Below, in pieces: positions 42,944 through 51,421 of a DNA stretch of 64,000 nt. The number at the start of each line of letters is the position of its first letter. Position 1 is the stretch's first letter. The DNA comes from Alphaproteobacteria bacterium (lineage in GTDB: Bacteria; Pseudomonadota; Alphaproteobacteria; UBA1280; UBA6503), in contig JAJFIW010000004.1 in NCBI GenBank assembly GCA_021774615.1, positions 62,001 to 126,000 on the forward strand, written 5' to 3'. Below the pieces are notes generated by a model. It saw only the letters and a list, made by a program, of their open reading frames with translations. It was not told the DNA's origin and did not search any database. A program made the translations under genes and the position numbers.

Positions 42944-45352
42944 TTGTTACGCCTTATGGATAAAATAGCATCTATTGCCATTGTTGTGCTGCTTGTATTA
43001 GGAGTGGTATTTATTAGTGTGGATGCTGCGAAGGCGCAGGAAATATCAAAAACAATTATAACTATACCAGATGAAGAACTAAAACTAAATTTACCACCAA
43101 CAACAATTGTTTTTGACTTTTACATGGCAGACGAACACCGTGGCGAAGTTCTCATAACCTATACCGACGATAGCGCAACCTTTCATGACCCTGAAGGTAT
43201 GCTAGAAATGTTGCCTGAGACTAATAATATTGAGGCGGTGTTAGGTCTTATTAATAATGGTGAAATGCCGTCATTGTCAAACAGAATAGAATCTGTTGGT
43301 GATATCACCATTGATCCTAGTACATTTGAAGTTAGGCTGAACCTTGAGGCAGATGTTCTGAATGCTAAGAGAATTAGTATAATAAAAGATAATGTTGAGC
43401 CATCATCTAGCTTAGCATTGCTTAATAACTTGAGGGTTGTAGCAACTAACCAATTTAATGGCGATGGCTTTGATGGCACATTTTCTAACCATCATGCATT
43501 ATCTTATGGTCACAACCGCCTTGAATGGCAAGGTAGCTACGCAAAAGACGGTGGCTATGATATTAGATCTTTCCTTATAGCAAACGAGCAAGATGAGATG
43601 CTTTCTCGTGTTGGTATGATGCAAACTAACGGCTTACAATTTGCTAGTAGCCAAGATATATTAGCCATGAGTGTAGGCTCTAATATTGATACATTGTTTG
43701 GTGATAGTACCCTAACTGGTGATGACGTTACAGTGTTTATCCCAAGTCGTGCGCGTATCAAGGTATTTGCAGATGGGCGGATGATTTATACCGAAATCCT
43801 CGACTTTGGGCTACAAAGCCTTAACACATCATCATTTCCAGCAGGTAGCTATGACCTTGAAATTGAGATTATAGAAGAGGCAACAGGCCGCACAACATTC
43901 GATAGCCAATTTTTTACTAAAACAACACGCCTTGTGCCGTTCGACAAACCCGACTGGCTAGTAAAGCTTGGTTTTGCTCGTGATGAGCTTAATCCAAACA
44001 CAGCTGAACCAATTTGGGAGGCTGTCTACCGTGAACGTGTAAACTCTAACTGGGAATTAGGAGGGGCATTGTTGGGTGGTAAAGGGCTAAATATTTTCGA
44101 GCCACAAGCACGTATGTACTGGCGTAATTTAGAGTTTAGAGGGAATCTTTCTTTTACTGATAAAGGGGATGTTGCATCTTCTTTGTTTGGACAAATATTG
44201 ACTGACAATTTTGGTAATCTAACAACACAAATGCGCCGTACAATCAGAGGCCACAGTGTTGTACCTAATTTACGTTCTGACGAGTTTAACCCACTTTCTA
44301 GTAAGATTGATATCCTTACTGGTAGTTGGAACCGCTCTTTTGGTAAGTTACAACTAACGTTGCGAGGAACTAAAAGCAAAAATAGTGGCAATACAGCATA
44401 TAGCTGGGGGCCAAGTATTCGTTATCCTATCCTTGCAGGGCTTGAACAACGTGTAGAGTTACAAGCCGACTATACCCGCAGTAATATAGCAAATGATGTT
44501 TATGGCGTTTTCCTAACTTATCAATATAACCCTAAAGACTCTAACTGGCTGGGTAGTACTAGAGTAAGCCATAGAGATGGGTCCACTAAACAAACAGGTG
44601 CTGTTACGCAAATTGAATATGATAACCGAGAGAGTGTCCAAAATAATGGAACAGAAGTAATTTTTACTAATACTACTAGCAGTTCTGATGGTGAAGTGTT
44701 TATTGGTAATGATGTTAGCCTAACACATACAACACAAAACTTTTCTACTAAAATAACTGGTACTCATGCAAACAGGGGTGGGGAAACCAGCAAATCTCTT
44801 GGTATTAGTGCTAATACTACTTTTGCAATAGACGGGAAAGAAAACCTTTTTGTAGGTTCTTCTTTAGGTAAAGGTACAGTTATTGTTAACCTAAAAGGGT
44901 CTGCTAAAGGTGAGGTTATGTTGGTCAAAAATGGCCACCAGACTATGGGTAAAGGTAAAGTTGGCGAGCGTATAACAATATCAGTTCAACCATTTAAAAC
45001 CTATAACCTTACTATAGAGCCAGAGAGCGAAGATTCCTTAGTTAGCTATAACAGCACTCCGATACCATTTAAGCTTATTAATAAAGGCGTTAAGATTGTT
45101 GAGTTTGATGTTTCTAAAGTATTATTAGTATTTGGCCGAATGATTGATGGCAACGGCAAACCACTTTCATGGCAACGTATCAAAGGGGCTACATCATCTG
45201 TGTTAACAGACCAGCTCGGTAATTTCCAAGCAGAAGTGGCAGAAAATAACGTAATGTTTGTTAATAACCGCCAATATAAATGTACAGCTGCTATCCCGCA
45301 AATGGTGATAGATGGCATTTTTAGTTATGTGGGAGACGTTTTATGTTTGTAG
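42944..45352 (+). CDS. Outer-membrane fimbrial usher (TcfC/CFA-type)
   Basis: 802 residues with a signal peptide (to about residue 31, KAQE). It is beta-rich throughout, with an N-terminal chaperone-binding domain, a long barrel (about 200-620) and small C-terminal domains holding VFGRMIDGNGKPLSW, a plug- or carboxypeptidase-like fold typical of ushers. Its GSYDLEIEIIEEATGR block is a common usher feature. The start is TTG at 42944 with AAGGGG upstream; the ATG at 42956 is an alternative. It would translocate and order pilin subunits delivered by the chaperone. Confidence 0.8.
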   Translation: MLRLMDKIASIAIVVLLVLGVVFISVDAAKAQEISKTIITIPDEELKLNLPPTTIVFDFYMADEHRGEVLITYTDDSATFHDPEGMLEMLPETNNIEAVLGLINNGEMPSLSNRIESVGDITIDPSTFEVRLNLEADVLNAKRISIIKDNVEPSSSLALLNNLRVVATNQFNGDGFDGTFSNHHALSYGHNRLEWQGSYAKDGGYDIRSFLIANEQDEMLSRVGMMQTNGLQFASSQDILAMSVGSNIDTLFGDSTLTGDDVTVFIPSRARIKVFADGRMIYTEILDFGLQSLNTSSFPAGSYDLEIEIIEEATGRTTFDSQFFTKTTRLVPFDKPDWLVKLGFARDELNPNTAEPIWEAVYRERVNSNWELGGALLGGKGLNIFEPQARMYWRNLEFRGNLSFTDKGDVASSLFGQILTDNFGNLTTQMRRTIRGHSVVPNLRSDEFNPLSSKIDILTGSWNRSFGKLQLTLRGTKSKNSGNTAYSWGPSIRYPILAGLEQRVELQADYTRSNIANDVYGVFLTYQYNPKDSNWLGSTRVSHRDGSTKQTGAVTQIEYDNRESVQNNGTEVIFTNTTSSSDGEVFIGNDVSLTHTTQNFSTKITGTHANRGGETSKSLGISANTTFAIDGKENLFVGSSLGKGTVIVNLKGSAKGEVMLVKNGHQTMGKGKVGERITISVQPFKTYNLTIEPESEDSLVSYNSTPIPFKLINKGVKIVEFDVSKVLLVFGRMIDGNGKPLSWQRIKGATSSVLTDQLGNFQAEVAENNVMFVNNRQYKCTAAIPQMVIDGIFSYVGDVLCL

Positions 45353-45729
45353 GTTACTCTTGTTTTGGCACGGTATATGCAAACACAGACTTAGAAAGTT
45401 ATTAACCTATTTAATATAGACCAAAGGTATTGTTTACCTTGTCAGTTTTATTTTTATAGCAGTGTTATGCAATAAAACTAGGCTGGCTGTATGTTCCACG
45501 GGTTTGTGTTATTTTATGTCAGGTGTTTTCTGGTATGAGTATACACAAATAATTAAGTGTCTTGGACCCTTTGTGGTTTGGGTGCTTAAAGATCCTGATG
45601 GGTGGATGTAAATTGTAGGTATGCAATTAGCCATTTGTTTCAGGTCATGTGTAGATGGGTTATTAAGTAAATAAACTTAAAACTTAGATGCACAAATTGC
45701 AATAAACAATAATAGTGAGGATATATCCC
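45353..45729 (+). other. 377-base gap before the pilin gene
   Basis: A non-coding leader between usher and pilin. It holds a sigma54-like promoter at its start (45365-45381). I see no terminator for the usher gene and no open frame of note. A transcript from the sigma54 site would have an unusually long leader of about 340 bases. Confidence 0.6.
45365..45381 (+). promoter_or_regulatory. Sigma54 (-24/-12) promoter-like site
   Basis: TTGGCACGGTATATGCA matches the -24/-12 consensus (TGGCACG, four bases, TTGCA) at all but one position, with the essential GG and GC exactly 10 bases apart. It lies 13 bases after the usher stop and reads towards the pilin gene. Confidence 0.5.
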
Positions 45730-46287
45730 ATGACTAAAATTAAAAACGCATTGTTTGCTACTACCTTTCTTGCGATGGGTGCAGCAGGCATTTCAGCTGC
45801 GGTTGCAGCTACACAAGGTACAACAGGTGCTACCTCATCAGGTGACCTAGTTGTATCTATGATTATTGACAACAAACTTAAAGTATCAAACTTAGCTGAC
45901 GTGGCTTTGGGTACATACGCTGGTGCTAACTTGACTGGTTCAGAACCTATTTGTGTATACTTTAACCAAACAGCTAACTATCGAATTACAATTGACTCAA
46001 ACGACGTACCAGGTACATTCGAAATGTTTGACGGTGTTGCAAACAACATTGCATACACCATGACATACGATGATGGTCTTGGTGCAAGCCCTGTTGTAGC
46101 TGGTACTGCACTTGTAGCCCAGTCTACTGGTGGTAACGATGCTGCAACTGGTGCGGATGATGACTGTGTAACACACACAGCCGACAATGGCACAATCGCA
46201 TTTACAGCTACATCAGCTGCGATTACTGGTAACCCTAATGGTACCTACTCTGAAACAATTGACATTACAGTTGCTCCAGACATTTAA
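45730..46287 (+). CDS. Major fimbrial subunit (pilin)
   Basis: 185 residues from the ATG at 45730 (GAGG eight bases upstream). The signal peptide is residues 1-26 (cleavage near AVAA). The mature protein is Ala/Thr/Gly-rich and beta-rich, with two cysteines (EPICVYF and DDCVTHT) that could form one disulfide. It ends with the alternating strand SETIDITVAPDI, a donor-strand-type terminus. Codons are more biased (many GCT/ACA/GGT) than in neighbouring genes, as expected for high expression. It is third in the chaperone-usher-pilin order but separated by a long leader and probably regulated on its own. Confidence 0.72.
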   Translation: MTKIKNALFATTFLAMGAAGISAAVAATQGTTGATSSGDLVVSMIIDNKLKVSNLADVALGTYAGANLTGSEPICVYFNQTANYRITIDSNDVPGTFEMFDGVANNIAYTMTYDDGLGASPVVAGTALVAQSTGGNDAATGADDDCVTHTADNGTIAFTATSAAITGNPNGTYSETIDITVAPDI

Positions 46288-46309
46288 CCGTTACGGTTCT
46301 ATGAATACG

Positions 46310-46339
46310 AAACAGGCACCTTCGGGTGCCTGTTTTTAT
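46310..46339 (+). terminator. Terminator of the pilin gene
   Basis: ACAGGCACC-TTCG-GGTGCCTGT followed by T4, a textbook stable UUCG-capped hairpin. Confidence 0.92.
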
Positions 46340-46363
46340 TTCTTATAAGAAATCAGATAGCAG

Positions 46364-46452
46364 CGACATCCCGAGTCGCCGTAAGGCCAAGAGGTTGTCG
46401 ACAGTCTGCCCAACGCAGCACCAAGGTTAGGCTTTGCCTAACCGCAGGTGGA
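46364..46452 (+). repeat. Family-2 structured repeat, copy 1
   Basis: 89 bases. The outer stem CGACA/TGTCG encloses TCCCGAGT, an inner stem capped by a GTAA tetraloop, and AGAGGT. Then come a CTGC/GCAG hairpin and a long hairpin GGTTAGGC-ttt-GCCTAACC closed by CACC/GGTGG. Near-identical to copy 2; copy 3 varies the arms. It could be an RNA or a mobile palindromic unit. Confidence 0.75.
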
Positions 46453-46487
46453 TAGAAGTATTAATGAGAAAACAAGCGAAAGCGTAG

Positions 46488-46575
46488 CGACATCCCGAGT
46501 CGCCGAAAGGCGAGAGGTTGTCGACAGTCTGCGGAACGCAGCACCAAGGTTAGGCTTTGCCTAACCGCAGGTGGA
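46488..46575 (+). repeat. Family-2 structured repeat, copy 2
   Basis: 88 bases with the same stem order as copy 1. The inner stem is CGCC-GAAA-GGCG, a GNRA loop. It ends 7 bases before the hemF stop codon (minus strand), so it sits exactly at that gene's 3' end. Confidence 0.75.
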
Positions 46576-46582
46576 TTAAGAA

Positions 46583-47431
46583 TTACCAATGCGCTTCAGG
46601 CGGTAACGACATTAAAATAGCTTCGGTATTGCCACCAGTCATCAGCCCAAAACGTGTGCCACGGTCTTGGAGAAGGTTAAATTCTACATAGCGGCCGCGC
46701 TTTAGTAGCTGGGTTTTTTTGTCTTCTTCAGTAAAGGGCATATCTTTACGACGCTCAATAATAGAGCTGTAAGATTTTAAGAATGCTTCACCCACCGCTT
46801 GGACAAAGGCAAATGTTTCTTCGGGTGTTTTCTCTAGGTAATCAAAAAATATCCCACCAACCCCACGGGTTTCATTACGATGAGGGAGGAAGAAATATTC
46901 GTCACACCACTTTTTGTATTCTGTATAAGCATCTTTATTGTAGCTGTCACAAGCGCTTTTTAATTGGTTATGGAACATGGCAGTGTCTTCATCAAAGGCA
47001 AAAGTAGGGGTAAGGTCTGCACCACCACCAAACCATGCTTTTTCAGCTGTTACAATATGGCGGATGTTCATGTGCACTGCAGGCGCCTTAGGGTTTGCCA
47101 TGTGTGCCACTAACGATAAACCACTTGCCCAAAAGCTACGGTCATCAGCAGTTGTGCCAGGGATTTCGCCTGCAAACTTGTCAGAGAACTCGCCATAAAC
47201 CTCAGAAAAATTAACCCCTACTTTTTCAAAAACTTTACCGCGCATCAGGCGCATTTCGCCACTGCCTTGTAAGGTGTCAGTTTTTTCTTTGTCCCACGGG
47301 GTGCAAATAAACTGACTGTCCTCATCAAGACTTTCAAAAGCCTCACAAATACGATTTTGTAAATCAGTAAAATGAGCAACAGCACGCTGTTGTAATGGGG
47401 ATGTGGTTGGTTTAAGAGCAGCTTGTGTCAT
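46583..47431 (-). CDS. hemF: Oxygen-dependent coproporphyrinogen III oxidase
   Basis: Converts coproporphyrinogen III to protoporphyrinogen IX in haem synthesis, using O2. The signature HMNIRH and AWFGGGADLTPTF and the RGRYVEFNL and FGLMTGGNTEAILMSLPP blocks are intact. The start is the ATG at 47431 with AAAGGA upstream, giving 282 residues. The protein stops right after LPPEAHW, about 20 residues short of the enterobacterial form; short C-termini are, I believe, common in alphaproteobacterial HemF. The stop codon is directly beside a family-2 repeat. Confidence 0.93.
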   Translation of the reverse strand: MTQAALKPTTSPLQQRAVAHFTDLQNRICEAFESLDEDSQFICTPWDKEKTDTLQGSGEMRLMRGKVFEKVGVNFSEVYGEFSDKFAGEIPGTTADDRSFWASGLSLVAHMANPKAPAVHMNIRHIVTAEKAWFGGGADLTPTFAFDEDTAMFHNQLKSACDSYNKDAYTEYKKWCDEYFFLPHRNETRGVGGIFFDYLEKTPEETFAFVQAVGEAFLKSYSSIIERRKDMPFTEEDKKTQLLKRGRYVEFNLLQDRGTRFGLMTGGNTEAILMSLPPEAHW

Positions 47432-47505
47432 GAGAAGTCCTTTTGCTAGGGTATGGGTATAATAAAAGTACAATTTATAATAGCAATGTACCTTGCTCCG
47501 TCAAC

Positions 47506-47536
47506 GATTAAATTACTATAGCGCTGGTGGATTAAA
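47506..47536. repeat. Remnants of both repeat families
   Basis: TTAAATTACTATA equals the right end of the family-1 repeat (as at 62.64 kb). It is followed directly by GGTGGATTAA, the right-end motif of family 2, just before family-2 copy 3. It looks like a mosaic of truncated elements. Confidence 0.5.
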
Positions 47537-47636
47537 CGGTATCCCGAGTTGCCGTAAGGCAAGAGGTTACCGACAGTCTGCAACAATGCAGCACCAAGCA
47601 TCTGGCTTTGCCAGTGCGCCGGTGGATTAAGATTAC
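47537..47636 (+). repeat. Family-2 structured repeat, copy 3
   Basis: 100 bases. The outer stem is CGGTA/TACCG instead of CGACA/TGTCG and the inner stem is TGCC-GTAA-GGCA instead of CGCC/GGCG, so both pairs changed on both sides. The internal-loop strands TCCCGAGT and AGAGGT are unchanged. The CTGC/GCAG hairpin and the last hairpin (CTGGC-ttt-GCCAG closed by CACC/GGTGG) are kept. Confidence 0.75.
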
Positions 47637-47651
47637 ACCATTTTGAAAAAA

Positions 47652-47738
47652 TGGTGCCCAGAAAGGGACTCGAACCCCCACCTCCTTACGAAGACTACCC
47701 CCTCAAGGTAGCGCGTCTACCAATTCCGCCATCTGGGC
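47652..47738 (-). tRNA. tRNA-Leu (anticodon GAG)
   Basis: 87 bases including an encoded CCA end. The acceptor is GCCCAG.../...CTGGGC, the D arm contains TTGGTAGACGC, the anticodon stem CTACC/GGTAG carries loop TTGAGGG, so the anticodon is GAG. A class II long variable arm follows (TCTTCGTAAGGA region), and the T arm contains GGTTCGAGTCC. It reads CUC and CUU codons. Confidence 0.95.
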
Positions 47739-47750
47739 AAATCAAGTATA

Positions 47751-47826
47751 TGGTGGGCGGTACTGGACTCGAACCAGTGACCACTTGCATGTCGAGCAAG
47801 TGCTCTACCAACTGAGCTAACCGCCC
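47751..47826 (-). tRNA. tRNA-Val (anticodon GAC)
   Basis: 76 bases including an encoded CCA end. The acceptor stem is GGGCGGT/ACCGCCC. The D arm is GCTCAGTTGGTAGAGC. The anticodon stem CTTGC/GCAAG carries loop TCGACAT, so the anticodon is GAC. The T arm contains GGTTCGAGTCC. It lies 12 bases upstream of tRNA-Leu on the same strand, so the two are one transcript. Confidence 0.95.
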
Positions 47827-47834
47827 CACACTAA

Positions 47835-47989
47835 TATAGTAATTCAACTTAAGACCGTACACGGTCTTAAGTTATCGCTAAGTTTCGCTTAAACTGTGGC
47901 AAAGCCACAGTTAGACTACACTCGCGGGTCGCAAAACAGTTTGCGACCATAGTCGTTTAACTATGTAAGTACAAAGTTAAACGACTATT
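47835..47989 (-). repeat. Family-1 four-hairpin repeat, copy B
   Basis: 155 bases in reverse orientation relative to copies A and C, starting TATAG 9 bases upstream of tRNA-Val. The stems, read on the minus strand, are a long ATAGTCGTTTAAC pair; GGTCGCAAA-ctg-TTTTGCGACC; AACTGTGGC-ttt-GCCACAGTT; and AACTTAAGACC with its complement. Confidence 0.8.
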
Positions 47990-48034
47990 AAATACTTTTA
48001 ACAGACCTTTATTATAGGTGCAAGAGCTTTACCA

Positions 48035-48508
48035 TTGACCGTTTTAAAACCTACACGTATTCTTGTGGGTATGATTATTTTACAGATGTGCTTAGCACTT
48101 TTCCTGACCGTTAATATTGCCGCAGCCCAAGAAAATGCTGAGGTTGACATTGCTGCACCAATTGACCCTACATATAAAGAGTGTTTCACTATGGCTGAAA
48201 ATGCGATGCAAGTAGGTGTCATAGCATTAGGGCTTGAAGCAAGCGAACTTGGCAAGCATGGTTCTGCAACACCTGCCGCTTTAGCACCTGTAGACGGCAT
48301 TACTTTGCCAAATGAGGAACAAAACATTGTTGCAAAGCTCGAGCAAGGCGTGCGCCTTAAAATAGATCCTGAAAATAAAACAGCAAAGCCTCAAATAGAG
48401 TTAGACAATGTTGAAATTACAGCAAAGCCAGCTGAAGAAGAAAATACAGATAACGAATACCAAGAAAAACGTCTACTTTGTAAAATAAAATACGGCATCT
48501 CTTTTTAA
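48035..48508 (+). CDS. Hypothetical exported protein (157 aa)
   Basis: Unrecognised. Signal peptide: basic start (LKPTR), hydrophobic core ILVGMIILQMCLALFLTV, and cleavage near IAAAQ. The mature part has two cysteines (YKECFTM and LLCKIKY) and an acidic, Pro- and Lys-rich middle. A TTG start at 48035 is used because the hydrophobic core directly follows; an ATG at 48071 would leave a shorter signal. It ends 4 bases before the next gene, so the two exported proteins form an operon. Confidence 0.55.
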   Translation: MTVLKPTRILVGMIILQMCLALFLTVNIAAAQENAEVDIAAPIDPTYKECFTMAENAMQVGVIALGLEASELGKHGSATPAALAPVDGITLPNEEQNIVAKLEQGVRLKIDPENKTAKPQIELDNVEITAKPAEEENTDNEYQEKRLLCKIKYGISF

Positions 48509-48512
48509 ACTG

Positions 48513-49592
48513 ATGAAACAAGAAAAACAAAAATTACGGGCGGTTTTTTGTATCACTGCTATATGTGCATCATTTTTATTGAGCGCATACACAAGGCCTG
48601 CACCCGAACAACCTTTACCCCAAAAAGCTGCCCCAAAAACTCCAAAAATAATAATCGACCCTAACACAGGCGAGAAAAGTATGCTTATTAGCGTACTTAC
48701 CTACAATGTAGAGGGGCTACCTTTACCAATTAAATGGGGCAGAGCCAAGGCTTTAGAAAGAATAGGCAATTCTTTAGCAGATATGCGTAAAAGTGGAATA
48801 GAGCCCGATATTGTGCTTATCCAAGAAGGGTTCATTGACGAGATGAAGGACCTTATAAATCGTAGTGGTTACCCTAATTTTGTGCATGGCCCTACAGTTA
48901 AGGAACAATCATATAAAAAACTAGAAGAAAATGGTGTTGCTAAAAACTATGACCGTAAAAAATATTGGTTTATTGGTGAAGGCTGGGGGAAGCTGCTCCA
49001 CAGTGGGTTGTATATTCTTAGCGATTTCCCGGTAACATCTAAAAAAACACGACCTTTTAGGTATTGCGCAGGGTGGGACTGTTTGGCAAATAAAGGTGTT
49101 TTGGCTGTAACTGTATATGTTCCGGGGCTACCAGAACCAATAGTTATTACTAATACCCATTTAAATGCGCGTGCAGCGTCAGACGTGCCGTATAGGCGCT
49201 CGCTAATAGCGCATAATCTACAAATAGACGAACTTAAAGAGTTTGCAAAAACTATATGGAATGGCGATAAAGCAATAATTTTTGGGGGAGATTTTAATGT
49301 TAGAAATAAAGAGAACCGTATTGCCCATGCGCTAAAAACATTAAATGTAGACGAACCATATATGGTGTCTCGCCACTATTGTACCCAAATTGTAAACACC
49401 TGCGATATCCGCATGAAACTAAAAGGTGAAGAGCCATGGCGCCATACTCAAGACTTGCAAGGTTTTGCCCACGGTAGGCGTATTTCTGTCGAGCCTGTGC
49501 GTATCCAAGCAATGTTCGATGGTGGTGTTTTTGGCGATAAGATCTCTGACCACGACGCTTATCTGGTGCAATATAAACTAAGCTGGCGGTAG
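48513..49592 (+). CDS. Exported endonuclease/exonuclease/phosphatase-fold hydrolase
   Basis: 359 residues with an N-terminal signal sequence (about 1-27). The EEP-fold motifs are in order: LTYNVEGLP, the metal-binding glutamate in VLIQEGF, the catalytic histidine region in TNTHLNAR, GGDFNVR, and the terminal SDHDAYLV. Exported members include sphingomyelinase-like phosphodiesterases and nucleases. The HSGLYILSDFP segment is like neutral sphingomyelinase-type enzymes, but the substrate is uncertain. It overlaps the convergent Nudix gene by 15 bases. Confidence 0.82.
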   Translation: MKQEKQKLRAVFCITAICASFLLSAYTRPAPEQPLPQKAAPKTPKIIIDPNTGEKSMLISVLTYNVEGLPLPIKWGRAKALERIGNSLADMRKSGIEPDIVLIQEGFIDEMKDLINRSGYPNFVHGPTVKEQSYKKLEENGVAKNYDRKKYWFIGEGWGKLLHSGLYILSDFPVTSKKTRPFRYCAGWDCLANKGVLAVTVYVPGLPEPIVITNTHLNARAASDVPYRRSLIAHNLQIDELKEFAKTIWNGDKAIIFGGDFNVRNKENRIAHALKTLNVDEPYMVSRHYCTQIVNTCDIRMKLKGEEPWRHTQDLQGFAHGRRISVEPVRIQAMFDGGVFGDKISDHDAYLVQYKLSWR

Positions 49593-50201
49593 AGTTTTTG
49601 CAGGGATGCCATCTTTAAAAGATTTTTTCATGATGTTATATTCGCCAGTATAGGCCATTTCACCACGGTTAAAGATTTGGTCTAACTCTGCTTCATCAAC
49701 CCATTTAAAATTATGCATTTCGTGGGTTTCTTCAATGTTTGCTAGCTCGCTATCGGGTAAGAAATAATAGTAACTAAGGGCAATACTATCTGTTTCGTGC
49801 ATTTCGGCAATGTCGCCATAAAACTCGCGGATAGCAATAAGGGTGTCGAGGTTAAAGTTTTCAGCACCAATTTTTAGTCTTGTTTCTTCCCATATTTCGC
49901 GGCTTAAGCCTTGGGCTAGGTTTTCGCCTTTATCGGCATAGCCAGCAGGCCAACTAAATTTGCTATTTTGGTCAGTCATGTTGCGCCGCTGGCCGATAAG
50001 TATTTTGCCATTGTTGCATAATAATACACCAGAAGAACGCCCAGCTCGTGGCCACCAGCTTAAAGACCCAATTTTGCGCCCCCACAAAAGGTAGCCTAAA
50101 TATTGGATAAACTTATAACGCAGAGAACTTGGCTTTAGCACCCCAAAAGAGCCTAGCTTACTGTTTAGTTTTGTTTGGGCAAATTCTGTTTCATCAGCCA
50201 T
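49578..50201 (-). CDS. Nudix hydrolase
   Basis: 207 residues. The Nudix box is complete: GYADKGENLAQGLSREIWEE (G, five residues, E, seven residues, REIWEET). It is preceded by the QRR and FSWPAG beta elements. An N-terminal extension of about 55 residues with a basic, Trp-rich stretch (YLLWGRKIGSLSWWPRAGR) resembles the zinc-ribbon position of NUDT12/NudC-like enzymes but has no cysteine cluster. It hydrolyses a nucleoside diphosphate linked to another moiety; the substrate is unknown. Confidence 0.85.
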   Translation of the reverse strand: MADETEFAQTKLNSKLGSFGVLKPSSLRYKFIQYLGYLLWGRKIGSLSWWPRAGRSSGVLLCNNGKILIGQRRNMTDQNSKFSWPAGYADKGENLAQGLSREIWEETRLKIGAENFNLDTLIAIREFYGDIAEMHETDSIALSYYYFLPDSELANIEETHEMHNFKWVDEAELDQIFNRGEMAYTGEYNIMKKSFKDGIPAKTLPPA

Positions 50202-50305
50202 GCTTGTGTAGACCTTGTAAGTTATTTAATATAATACGTTGCATTCCCTTAGTAATAAACTAAGTTTGGTAGTTAAGAAAATATTTAATAATAAAAATTA
50301 ATCCT

Positions 50306-50330
50306 GTAAGTACAAAGTTAAACGACTATA
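50306..50330 (-). repeat. Fragment of family-1 repeat
   Basis: GTAAGTACAAAGTTAAACGA followed by CTATA is identical to one edge of copy B at 47.97 kb. It is enclosed by TAATCCT/AGGATTA arms. The surrounding gap (50202-50453) shows nothing else I can name. Confidence 0.6.
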
Positions 50331-50450
50331 AATAGGATTATACAGAATATATATCTGCAGAACAATTTTCGTGGTTTCTTCTTTGTCCTTTGGTAATAAA
50401 AAGGGTAAACTTATCGGCACAATGGGGACAATAAATAAAAAGGGTATTAA

Positions 50451-51407
<957 letters not shown>

Positions 51408-51421
51408 ATAGGGGAAAAACT

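Noticed and set aside
46583-46620. hemF truncated by a repeat insertion
   Set aside because: The C-terminus is shorter than in E. coli, but all catalytic motifs are present, and I believe alphaproteobacterial HemF proteins often end at this point.
47652-47989. tRNA-flanked integration site
   Set aside because: There is no integrase gene and no repeated tRNA 3' end nearby; the adjacent repeat is explained as family 1.
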